A stretch of 64,000 nt of DNA from an uncultured Clostridia bacterium. GTDB taxonomy: Bacteria; Bacillota; Clostridia; Peptostreptococcales; Anaerovoracaceae. The notes under the pieces were generated by a model. It saw only the letters and a list, made by a program, of their open reading frames with translations, was not told where the DNA came from and did not search any database. The position numbers were made by a program, and so were the translations under genes. The stretch is from NCBI GenBank assembly GCA_934255135.1, contig CAKQMV010000004.1, forward strand, positions 1 through 64,000, in the 5' to 3' direction. Each line of letters starts with the position of its first letter. The first letter of the stretch is position 1. Shown piece by piece: positions 55,542-63,805 of this stretch.

Positions 55542-56891
55542 ATGTTAGCTCGAAAGATAGATAAGGAAATAAAGGAATGGATACATACTGACCATAGAGC
55601 GTTACTAGTATATGGAGTTAGACAGGCTGGCAAGACATACGCAATTCGCAAATGTCTCGCGTCAGAGGGCTGTCATTATGTTGAGTTTAACCTCATTAAT
55701 GAACCTGAGGTTGTGGAGATCATTTCAGGTGCAATGAGTGTAAATGACATGATAATGAAGCTTTCACTCTATACAACGGAGGAGCTCATTCCTGGAGAGA
55801 CCGTTATTTTCTTCGATGAAATTCAGAAATACAAAGAGATTGTAACTAAGATTAAATTTCTCGTTGAAGACAACCGTTTCAAATATGTTATGAGTGGCTC
55901 ACTTCTCGGCGTAGAGATAGTAAACTTACGGTCAGCACCAGTTGGATCACTTCGTACACTCAAGATGTACCCGTTGGATTTTGAAGAATTTCTGCAGATT
56001 TTTAACATTAGCGATGATGTCATGACGATGCTACATGCTTCTTATGATAATAAGATTCCAGTCGATGAGATAGTTCATAACAGGATGCTTCAGATATTCA
56101 ACCTTTATCTCATAATCGGAGGCATGCCGGCTGCTGTTGCGAAGTATCAACTCACTGAGAATATTGATGCTGTAATGGACGAACACACGGCAATCATAGA
56201 GCAATACAAACTGGACTTCACCCAGTATGAAGCAGATAACAGGAAGCTTCTCCTGACCACTGTCTATGAGTTGATTCCTTCAGAGCTTAATGATAAGAAC
56301 AAAAGGTTCAAAATATCAGACATAGACAAAGTCCTCCGCTTTGAACGGATGAGTGACAGTTTTAGCTGGCTGTGGAAATCCGGTGTGGCGTTGCCAGTGT
56401 TTAACACGACAGAGCCTGTGATTCCATTAATGATTAACAGGAAGAATTCACTCTTCAAACTATTCTTATCTGATATTGGTATGTTGACAACAGTTTATGG
56501 AAAGGCATGCAAGCTGCTGATTCTTAACCAGGAACGCGATATCAATAAAGGCGCCATATTTGAGAATCTGATTGCGCAGGAACTGATTGCTCACGGCTAC
56601 GATTGCTATTACTACAATAATAAGAAACAGGGTGAACTCGATTTCATCATCGAGGATAATGGTGAGGCTCTTCCAATAGAGGTCAAAAGCGGCAAAGACT
56701 ACAAGAAACATTCCGCATTAGATAACGTTCTCGGAAATAATGATTATGGCATCAACCGCGCGATAGTTTTCTCAGGCGGAAATGTCGAAGTTAAAGATAA
56801 GATCACATACCTGCCGATTTACATGATTATGTTCCTCAGGAAAGACAATATCGATTTCACAGATATCTCAATAGACAGATTCAAATTCTAA
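55542..56891 (+). CDS. DUF4143-type AAA ATPase, third member
   Basis: The 449-aa protein has Walker A VYGVRQAGKTY near residue 29, Walker B VIFFDEIQKY, sensor VMSGSLLGVEI, and a C-terminal GELDFIIEDNG followed by LPIEVKSG, the Asp / Glu-x-Lys pattern of nuclease-fold domains. It resembles the ATPase at 46217 in domain order but is clearly a separate lineage. CGAGG precedes the ATG. Transcription probably starts from the tandem 33-bp promoter repeats just upstream. Confidence 0.8.
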   Translation: MLARKIDKEIKEWIHTDHRALLVYGVRQAGKTYAIRKCLASEGCHYVEFNLINEPEVVEIISGAMSVNDMIMKLSLYTTEELIPGETVIFFDEIQKYKEIVTKIKFLVEDNRFKYVMSGSLLGVEIVNLRSAPVGSLRTLKMYPLDFEEFLQIFNISDDVMTMLHASYDNKIPVDEIVHNRMLQIFNLYLIIGGMPAAVAKYQLTENIDAVMDEHTAIIEQYKLDFTQYEADNRKLLLTTVYELIPSELNDKNKRFKISDIDKVLRFERMSDSFSWLWKSGVALPVFNTTEPVIPLMINRKNSLFKLFLSDIGMLTTVYGKACKLLILNQERDINKGAIFENLIAQELIAHGYDCYYYNNKKQGELDFIIEDNGEALPIEVKSGKDYKKHSALDNVLGNNDYGINRAIVFSGGNVEVKDKITYLPIYMIMFLRKDNIDFTDISIDRFKF

Positions 56892-56904
56892 TACAATCAG
56901 AAAA

Positions 56905-56960
56905 GCCGATTCTATGTTACAAACTCCACAGTACTTTGGAGTTTATAGCATAGAATCGGC
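56905..56960. other. CCACAGTACTTTGG palindrome element B (terminator-like)
   Basis: GCCGATTCTATG (56905-56916) pairs with CATAGAATCGGC (56949-56960), and AAACTCCA (56921-56928) with TGGAGTTT (56937-56944), making one long hairpin between two convergent ATPase genes. Confidence 0.7.
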
Positions 56961-56971
56961 CTATATAATTG

Positions 56972-58306
56972 TTATTTCATTTCCAGTGCTAATTCAATCA
57001 GTCTATCTGCCTGATCTGCCATAAACAGTGGAATATTAAACATATCATCATCAAGCTTAAGATTGTCAAGCGAGAAACGAACTCTTAGCTTCACTTGATC
57101 CGGGAATAGAGATTTGAACTTCTTCAGACTTTTGCTCGATGTGTTTGTTTCAGATTTAACCTCAATTGGGAAGATATCATTCTCTCTCTGGATTAAGAAA
57201 TCTACTTCATATGGAGGATTGGACTGCGACCAGTAACGAGGCTTAACTTCAAATTGCGTAATCAATGTCTGAAGCACATAATTCTCTGTTAGAGCCCCCT
57301 TAAACTCAGTAAACAAACGGTTTCCTTCACCAAATGCAGTAGGCGATAATTGTGCAAGTCGCCTTAGCAGCCCAACGTCTGCGAGATAAATCTTAAAAGC
57401 CGATAAATCATCATATGCACTCATCGGGAGACCTGGCTTTGAGCTACGATATATTTTGTGTACAAGTCGTGCATCAACGAGCCATTGAAGAGCATCTTCA
57501 TATTCACGCGCTCGGGCGCCCTCCTTAACAACCTTGTATATAAATTTCTTATTCTCCTTAGACAACTGTGATGGAATAGACTTCCATATCATAGATATCT
57601 TGGGGAATTCACTTGGGTTCGGGTGCTTGCCAAAATCGCGTTCATACGCTCCGATGATGTCAGACAGTGCGTCCTGCATGGCTGAGACATCATGCGATTC
57701 CGTCCATATCCTAACAGGTTCAGGCATTCCGCCTGTCACATAGTACATCTTCAGCTTCTCATATAATGGATTAAAGAATGCATCTGGAATAGGTTCAATG
57801 GTATCCACACTGTTCAGATATGTTAGAAGATTCTCATCACCATTAGCAAGAAGGAATTCAGAGAATGTCATCGGATCAATCTGCATGAAGTTGACCTTGC
57901 CGACAGGAAATGATGACGGCTTAGCTAAAGCGATTCCGAGCAGAGAACCAGCGCACGCAACATGATATTGCGGAGCATTCTCGCAGAAATATTTCATCGC
58001 ATTAATTACTTTAGGGCAATCCTGAACCTCGTCAAATATGATGAGCGTCTTCTCTGGCACAATCTTCTGTCCACTTGCCATCATAAGATTCTGTAGTATT
58101 CGATCTACATCCTTCGTCGTTTCAAAGAATTGTTTATATTCTTCATTTTCATCAAAGTTAAAATATGCGGTATTCTCATAATAACGCATACCGAACTCTT
58201 TAAGAATCCATGTCTTGCCAACCTGTCTCACGCCTTTCAGAATCAACGGCTTACGATATGTCGACTTCTTCCATTCTAGAAGCTTTGTCAGAATAAATCG
58301 TTCCAT
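56972..58306 (-). CDS. DUF4143-type AAA ATPase, copy B
   Basis: The 444-aa near-twin of the protein at 46217 keeps all motifs (GVRQVGKTW, LIIFDEVQDC, YEVDFLIQRE, FPIEVKSE). Differences by eye are concentrated in the first ~95 residues (for example KKSTYRK for KNSPYRK, GQKIVPEKT for GQRILPEET) and the last ~60; the middle is almost identical. The same start with GAGGTGA is used. The gene again points away from a cassette leader. Confidence 0.8.
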   Translation of the reverse strand: MERFILTKLLEWKKSTYRKPLILKGVRQVGKTWILKEFGMRYYENTAYFNFDENEEYKQFFETTKDVDRILQNLMMASGQKIVPEKTLIIFDEVQDCPKVINAMKYFCENAPQYHVACAGSLLGIALAKPSSFPVGKVNFMQIDPMTFSEFLLANGDENLLTYLNSVDTIEPIPDAFFNPLYEKLKMYYVTGGMPEPVRIWTESHDVSAMQDALSDIIGAYERDFGKHPNPSEFPKISMIWKSIPSQLSKENKKFIYKVVKEGARAREYEDALQWLVDARLVHKIYRSSKPGLPMSAYDDLSAFKIYLADVGLLRRLAQLSPTAFGEGNRLFTEFKGALTENYVLQTLITQFEVKPRYWSQSNPPYEVDFLIQRENDIFPIEVKSETNTSSKSLKKFKSLFPDQVKLRVRFSLDNLKLDDDMFNIPLFMADQADRLIELALEMK

Positions 58307-58679
58307 ACAAATCACCTCACATTATTATATGCAAAAACGTGAATTACATCACATTTTTATTATATTTTAAACACATCATAATACAAGCCCTATTATATAA
58401 TCCTATGATCTTAGAAGAGTTACCCTATCATTCGAATGTTCTACCTACTGATGACTTTCGAAAATTAAAAAATTTTTCATTTTTGAAAGTGGCAATTCAG
58501 TTTCGTTCTCTGTTTTTATACCTAGTTGCAACCTAGTGATAATTGTATAAAGTTGCATCTATCTGTAATGTTATTCACTGCAGTAAAGAGACTTTTCGAC
58601 TAGTTATCATGGATTTACGATACAGCTCCCTTCCAGTATTCATCTCTCAAATCCTTGCAAAAATCGCAAATATCAAATC

Positions 58680-58849
58680 ACACCTTTTGAGACGACTTGT
58701 TCAATTAAACGTTATTTCCAACACGGAACAGTGGCGCAATACGGCACCATCGGTTCCACAAAATGACGATGATACCGGCCCAGAGCCGTGATCATAAAAT
58801 GCATTTTGCTTAATTAATTAAACAAAAATCGGAAAGGAGAAATTGGAAA
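58680..58849 (+). promoter_or_regulatory. Conserved 170-nt cassette leader, copy 5
   Basis: Reads as the consensus, identical to copy 4 as far as I can see. Confidence 0.8.
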
Positions 58850-60988
58850 ATGCGTAAGAAAATTTTTGCGACTCTTATGTCAGTTGCAATGGTAGCATCT
58901 TTCATGCCATCAATCGCATTTGCGGCTAACACTAATGACGCGACAGCAAATCATGATTACTATGATTATGGTGTTGAGTACAAGATTGAAAATGGCAAAG
59001 CTGTTGCTAAAAATGGATACTCTCAGGAGGATGTGGATAAGTATGTAAAAGTTATCACTGCTCCAACTTGTTCTACAGAAGGTCTTGTAGAACTTAAGTG
59101 TACAACTTATCTACCAGAGGGCGTTGATTGTGATCAGACAACAACTAGAACAATTAAGAAGCTTCGTCATGATCCTAGAGTTACAAACATGTCACTTGAG
59201 GCATTTGCAAATCAGCTTCTAGCACAGAAGGATCTTGCTAATGCAGGTGCTGTTAAATCATGGATAGCTGCAAATAAGGACAAGTGTTATGTAGAGGCAT
59301 CACGTTGCAGAAACTGCGGAGTAGTTGATGCTATTGGCTCTGGTTCAAGTTTTGTAGATCACGCTTACACAGGTGATAATACTTGTGCTAAGAAGGTTCA
59401 GTGTACAAACCCAGGATGCTCAGCTATGATCGATACTCCAGCTGGCAAGAACACTAAGGCTCATGATTACACAGGTGTAACTCCTTCAACATCAGAGATT
59501 ACTGCTTGTGGTGGAGTTAAGATCACTGTAACAAAGACAGCTTGTAAGGATTGCGGAGTTGAAAAGGTAGATGAGGCTAATCACGCAGCTGTTAAGTGTG
59601 TTAACTTCAAGGGAGACCTCCCAAAAGATGCAGTAAAGAAGTCAGGAGATGACTATCTTTATCAGGGACAGGTAATTGCAACTGTTAAGGCAGGAAATGT
59701 TGTAGCTGCAACAGGATATCATTATGATGAAACTAATGGTGTATTTGCAAAAGCTGATACTACTAAGACAATCCTAACAACACCTGCTGGTAAGGATGTA
59801 TATGTAGATGTTTACGGATACACTTGCAACGATTGTGGTTATGTAAATTCATTTGGAAGCACAACTCCAGTTGCTGCTGCTCATAAGCACGTATGGGAGA
59901 AGGTTACTGTAGATGCAACTTGCTCAACTCCAGCTCAGGAGTGCATGGTATGTACAGAGTGCGGAAACTACAAGAGAGTAAAGGATGCTGACAATGTAAC
60001 AGGTGTTGCTTCTGCTACATCTGTTCTTACAGATGTTGAGGGAAGCAAGGCTCTTGGACACGAACTTGTTGTTAAAACTAACGCTGGTGATTGTCAGGGT
60101 ACAATGAGCTACGAAGTAAAGTGTTCAAGAAAGGGATGCAAGGCTAGAGCTCTAACAGTAACTGCAGCTGATTTTAAGGCTGTTGCTAAGGGTGATTCTC
60201 TATATGTAGACCCAAATGTAAAGAACATCAGGACTACTACTAAGAACATTGTAGGATCAACAGAGCTCAAGTACATCGCTGACAGCACTGGTGACAACCA
60301 CAAGTTCACTAAGAAGGTCGTTGTAAGAGAGGCAACTTGCGAGGCAAACAAGCTTGAGGCATATGTTTGCGATACTTGCGGAAAGATCAACATCCACTCA
60401 GCTACAATGGTTCCTGGAACTAAGCTTGGTCACAAGTTCAAGGAGACTGAGGTAAAGGCTACTTGCGGTACTGAAGGATACAAGATTGCTCAGTGTGAGA
60501 ACTGTGGCGAGTACAAGACTGCAACTGGAACAACTAAGAAGGCTGACGAGGCTCTTAAGATGAACGTTGTAAAGCCACTTGTAGCACCTGGTGCTAAGTG
60601 CTCATTCGATAAGGTTGTTGTTCTTAAGGACTCAACTGTATTCGAAGAGGGCGTTAAGACATTCGAGTGTTCAAAGTGCGGTGCACAGGATTCAACTAAG
60701 GCTGTAATCGCTAAGAAGACAGTTAAGAAGCCTGTAGTAACAGTAAAGGCTGGCAAGAAGGCATTCACAGTAAAGGCTTCAGCTGATAACGCTACTGGAT
60801 ACAAGGTAGTTTACAAGAGAGCTGGCAAGAAGGCTATCACTAAGGTAGTTGACGCTGAGAAGCTTTCAAAGACTTACAAGAAGCTTGCTAAGGGTAAGAA
60901 GTACACAGTTAAGGTAACTGCATTTGCTTCAAACGGAACTGAGACAGTTTACGGAGCAACAACTACTAAGACTGTAAAGACAAAGTAA
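58850..60988 (+). CDS. Cassette protein 5: secreted Cys/His-repeat surface protein
   Basis: The 712-aa member has signal peptide ending AFA. Its mature N-terminus (ANTNDATANHDYYDYGVEYK) resembles that of the partial protein 6 rather than protein 4. Cys triplets include CSTEGLVELKC, CYVEASRCRNCG, CSTPAQECMVCTECG, CQGTMSYEVKC, CEANKLEAYVCDTCG and CGTEGYKIAQCENCG. The C-terminal module is the second subtype (GYKVVYKRAGKKAITKVVD), nearly identical to that of protein 4. It therefore shares ends with protein 4 but has a different centre of the same total length. Confidence 0.75.
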   Translation: MRKKIFATLMSVAMVASFMPSIAFAANTNDATANHDYYDYGVEYKIENGKAVAKNGYSQEDVDKYVKVITAPTCSTEGLVELKCTTYLPEGVDCDQTTTRTIKKLRHDPRVTNMSLEAFANQLLAQKDLANAGAVKSWIAANKDKCYVEASRCRNCGVVDAIGSGSSFVDHAYTGDNTCAKKVQCTNPGCSAMIDTPAGKNTKAHDYTGVTPSTSEITACGGVKITVTKTACKDCGVEKVDEANHAAVKCVNFKGDLPKDAVKKSGDDYLYQGQVIATVKAGNVVAATGYHYDETNGVFAKADTTKTILTTPAGKDVYVDVYGYTCNDCGYVNSFGSTTPVAAAHKHVWEKVTVDATCSTPAQECMVCTECGNYKRVKDADNVTGVASATSVLTDVEGSKALGHELVVKTNAGDCQGTMSYEVKCSRKGCKARALTVTAADFKAVAKGDSLYVDPNVKNIRTTTKNIVGSTELKYIADSTGDNHKFTKKVVVREATCEANKLEAYVCDTCGKINIHSATMVPGTKLGHKFKETEVKATCGTEGYKIAQCENCGEYKTATGTTKKADEALKMNVVKPLVAPGAKCSFDKVVVLKDSTVFEEGVKTFECSKCGAQDSTKAVIAKKTVKKPVVTVKAGKKAFTVKASADNATGYKVVYKRAGKKAITKVVDAEKLSKTYKKLAKGKKYTVKVTAFASNGTETVYGATTTKTVKTK

Positions 60989-61024
60989 TTAAGCTTATAC
61001 CGTAATTAGGCTATATGCATTGTT

Positions 61025-61052
61025 AAGACCTGGTCCATTCGGGCCGGGTCTT
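61025..61052 (+). other. Intercistronic cassette hairpin, copy 5
   Basis: Same stem, with the T-G wobble seen in copy 4. Confidence 0.65.
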
Positions 61053-61095
61053 AATTCATTTATAGATATTTTTACAGGATAAGGAGATTGAAACT

Positions 61096-61461
61096 ATGAA
61101 GAAGAGAAGCATTATTATGCTGCTTACTCTGATGCTTGCAGGCATGATGATTCTGCCTGGCTGCAGCTCAGATAAGGTAGCTAAACTTGCTGGAGACTGG
61201 CATTCTGAAACATGCATTCATGAGAAGAAGGAAGCTGATACTCATGATGTATGGGGCGACTTCAGCATGACTATCAATGAGGACCACAGTGCAACTGTTG
61301 AGTTTATTGGTATCAAGAGCAAGGGTACTGTTGAAGAGAATGAGGATGGCACATTCAATCTTACTACTAAGAAGTTTGATAACATCACTCTGACTCAGGA
61401 TGGAGAAACTCTGAAGATGGACTTCGCAAAGGATCAGATTATCTTCGAGAAGGCGGAATAA
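61096..61461 (+). CDS. Cassette lipoprotein 5
   Basis: The 121-aa lipoprotein is almost identical to lipoprotein 3 (41486, opposite strand) rather than to lipoprotein 4, although its surface-protein partner is closer to protein 4. This crossed pattern suggests reshuffling between cassettes. Lipobox ILPGC, WHSETCIH and DQIIFEKAE are present. Confidence 0.75.
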   Translation: MKKRSIIMLLTLMLAGMMILPGCSSDKVAKLAGDWHSETCIHEKKEADTHDVWGDFSMTINEDHSATVEFIGIKSKGTVEENEDGTFNLTTKKFDNITLTQDGETLKMDFAKDQIIFEKAE

Positions 61462-61481
61462 CGCAAACCTCAGAATATACC

Positions 61482-61509
61482 AAAAGGTCGGGAATATCCC
61501 CGACCTTTT
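61482..61509 (+). terminator. Terminator after cassette 5
   Basis: AAAAGGTCGGG (61482-61492) and CCCGACCTTTT (61499-61509), followed by an A-rich stretch. Confidence 0.8.
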
Positions 61510-61570
61510 AAAATGCTCTAATTCGCCGCTAAGTCACTGAATGCCGACCTCCGGCCTCAAATCATACATC

Positions 61571-62077
61571 CTATTTCAAATGCTTCGACAGCACAGACAG
61601 TATATTACTGCTCTTACTTGCATTCACATTCTTCGACGACAAGCGGGATGCTTCGACATTAGCAATCATGCTTTTGGTCTTAAACGATGTAGCGAGTGCC
61701 TTCTTGCTACTGTTCTCAGCCTGGCTGCCAGTGTAAACCTCCTCGATATCCCGATGGAACCAAATCAGTTCATAACCGTTATCCTTGCAATACTTAGATA
61801 TGGCGTCGAACTCCTTCTGTCTGTCGCGATTGGATTCCAGCGCATCGGTGTCGATACAGTAAATGACCACGCTCTCACCAGGATAAGAGCGACTCCGCTT
61901 GCGAATCTCAGAAACAACCTTATTCTTCTTGTAATTGGTCTTGCCTGCCATATACACAGGACTGAGCTTTATATCATTACCTACAGCGAAGAATCTGTTA
62001 ATCGTTTCTCTGATATATACCCAGTCGGTCTTCGCCTTGTTATCGCTTTCCACGCAGAAAATCAATTGCTTACTCAT
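61571..62077 (-). CDS. Small TOPRIM-like partner of an ATPase
   Basis: The 168-aa protein starts KQLIFCVESDNKAKTDW, with an acidic residue after the first strand, and later has SVVIYCIDTDALES with the Asp-x-Asp pair, a TOPRIM-like layout. A basic, Ser/Lys-rich C-terminus ends the protein. The ATG at 62077 follows GGGAGG and overlaps the upstream ATPase stop by 8 nt, so the two are coupled. It resembles in layout, not in close sequence, the 40867 gene. A nuclease effector is likely but unproven. Confidence 0.55.
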   Translation of the reverse strand: MSKQLIFCVESDNKAKTDWVYIRETINRFFAVGNDIKLSPVYMAGKTNYKKNKVVSEIRKRSRSYPGESVVIYCIDTDALESNRDRQKEFDAISKYCKDNGYELIWFHRDIEEVYTGSQAENSSKKALATSFKTKSMIANVEASRLSSKNVNASKSSNILSVLSKHLK

Positions 62078-63368
62078 CTTGGCCTCCCAGGATTCCAACA
62101 AAATCCGTCGATTCCACGTTAAAAGGCAGATATTCAATCATTCCCGCACGATACAGGCTTTCTGGAGAGTAGTTGCCATTCGTCTTCCACGGAATAACCC
62201 TGTTGTCATTCGAAAGGAAATCAATCGACTTCTTGTTTCTTCTAAGCACCGACATTGGGCTCGTGTTGTGCGTAGTGAAGCAAAGCTGCCCCTCGCCATA
62301 TTCCATAAAGAATTCGATGAGCTTGCACAGGTATATGTCATTAATGTTCGCATCCATCTCGTCGATGAATACTATCGCACCCTCCGCAGCAGCATTCAGA
62401 TAATCAAACAAATCTATCAGCTTCTTGATTCCAGTACTTTCGAACTCTTTATCAACAGAATATTCTGGATACCTCATCACAAGTGAACAATCATAATATT
62501 CGACATTTTCTTTCTTCTCAATCTCTATCCCAACAAGATCTGTCTTAAACAACTTAAGAAATCCTTCGAGCTGGCGCACTCTTCTCTCGTATTCGCCAAA
62601 AAGTGGCTTCAGCACCTGTCTATCCCGCACGCCCGCATACGTCTCGAAGTCATTGAGAACTTCATCAGCATCCCTAAGCTCGCGAATCGTCTCTGATAGG
62701 AAATATAAGTCATGTTGATCACTCGCGTCCATATAACATCTTATAGATAGCGACCAAAAGAACGCAGTCAGCAGGTCGTCAGTCACCCCTGAATCCGAAG
62801 TGAGCGGCAGCAGTTTGAAAGATAGTGACAGAAATGTTGATTTCTCAAGCAGGTTTGCAGTCTTTATCTTAAATACTTCCATCGATTCATCAGAGCATTG
62901 AATTCTTTTAAGCTCTCCATCACAGCATTCATAGATTGTCGAATAGAATGTTGCAGTTCTGCTACGTTTGCTTAAATTCTCATAGCTAATACCATACTTA
63001 CCTGAAGTAAGCTTCTCTATACGAAGTGAATATGAATATACTGACTCAACAATGTCACCTGTTAGGTGCACGAATTCAAAGCTACAAGAAAACGCCTGGA
63101 TCTTCTTGTTGATAATCTCATTAAGATAACGCTGATTGGAAGCATCGCTTAGATAATCTTCTTCAAGGCATAGAAGCTTAACCAGATTCACAGCAGATAC
63201 AATAGCAGTCTTACCCGAACCATTCTCACCATAAATCGCTTTAACATTATATCCATCCACAGAGAAATCCTTGCCTATAGACTTCTTGTAGAAATCAATG
63301 GATATCTCATTTTCAATATTCTTTATACCGCTGAGTTTAAGATTCAGCAAAAAGAATTTCTGTTTCAT
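62070..63368 (-). CDS. AAA/ABC-type ATPase of a second defence-like pair
   Basis: The 432-aa protein has Walker A YGENGSGKTA near residue 48, an ABC-like region around FESTGIKKLIDLF, Walker B GAIVFIDEMD and H-loop CFTTHNTSPM, as in RloA/AbiLi-type and other OLD-like ATPases. The middle is helical and charged (RELRDADEVLNDFETY). AAGGAGA lies 7 nt before the ATG. The gap 63369-63635 upstream is AT-rich and holds its probable promoter, but no gene. Confidence 0.7.
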   Translation of the reverse strand: MKQKFFLLNLKLSGIKNIENEISIDFYKKSIGKDFSVDGYNVKAIYGENGSGKTAIVSAVNLVKLLCLEEDYLSDASNQRYLNEIINKKIQAFSCSFEFVHLTGDIVESVYSYSLRIEKLTSGKYGISYENLSKRSRTATFYSTIYECCDGELKRIQCSDESMEVFKIKTANLLEKSTFLSLSFKLLPLTSDSGVTDDLLTAFFWSLSIRCYMDASDQHDLYFLSETIRELRDADEVLNDFETYAGVRDRQVLKPLFGEYERRVRQLEGFLKLFKTDLVGIEIEKKENVEYYDCSLVMRYPEYSVDKEFESTGIKKLIDLFDYLNAAAEGAIVFIDEMDANINDIYLCKLIEFFMEYGEGQLCFTTHNTSPMSVLRRNKKSIDFLSNDNRVIPWKTNGNYSPESLYRAGMIEYLPFNVESTDFVGILGGQDE

Positions 63369-63635
63369 TTCAGATTCTCCTTAAAACACGATTGCAGAAA
63401 GCATAACTCTTCCTAAATCAATTCTAATCTAAACTTCAAAAATATACAATATGTATATTTTAACAATAGCATAAAAACCTACATGACACATTCCTTGGGC
63501 TGTATATAGATTCAATAATCTGGAAGAATATGCTGCACTTTTACGTTAAAACCGACTTGAAATCGAGAAAATTTTTCTTTTTCTGTGCTTCGTCTTGACA
63601 ACACAAAACATGCCCAAAATCCCAAATATCAATTC

Positions 63636-63805
63636 ACACCTTTTGAGACAACTTGTTCAATTAAACGTTATTTCCAACACGGAACAGTGGCGCAATACGG
63701 CACCACCGGTTCCACAAAATGACGATGATACCGGCCATGAGCCGTGATCATAAAATGCATTTTGCTTAATTAATTAAACAAAAATCGGAAAGGAGAAATT
63801 GGAAA
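63636..63805 (+). promoter_or_regulatory. Conserved 170-nt cassette leader, copy 6
   Basis: Same length as the others, with four substitutions by eye: GACAACTTG for GACGACTTG, CACCACCGG for CACCATCGG, and CATGA for CCAGA in the loop of hairpin 2. None breaks a predicted stem. Upstream it matches the motif of the 936-aa gene. Confidence 0.8.

Larger units (their letters stand above)
56900..58891. repeat. Segmental duplication, copy B
   Basis: Second copy of the 46145-48136 block, same orientation, offset 10,755. The gap 58307-58679 reads identically to that of copy A and holds no gene. Confidence 0.85.
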
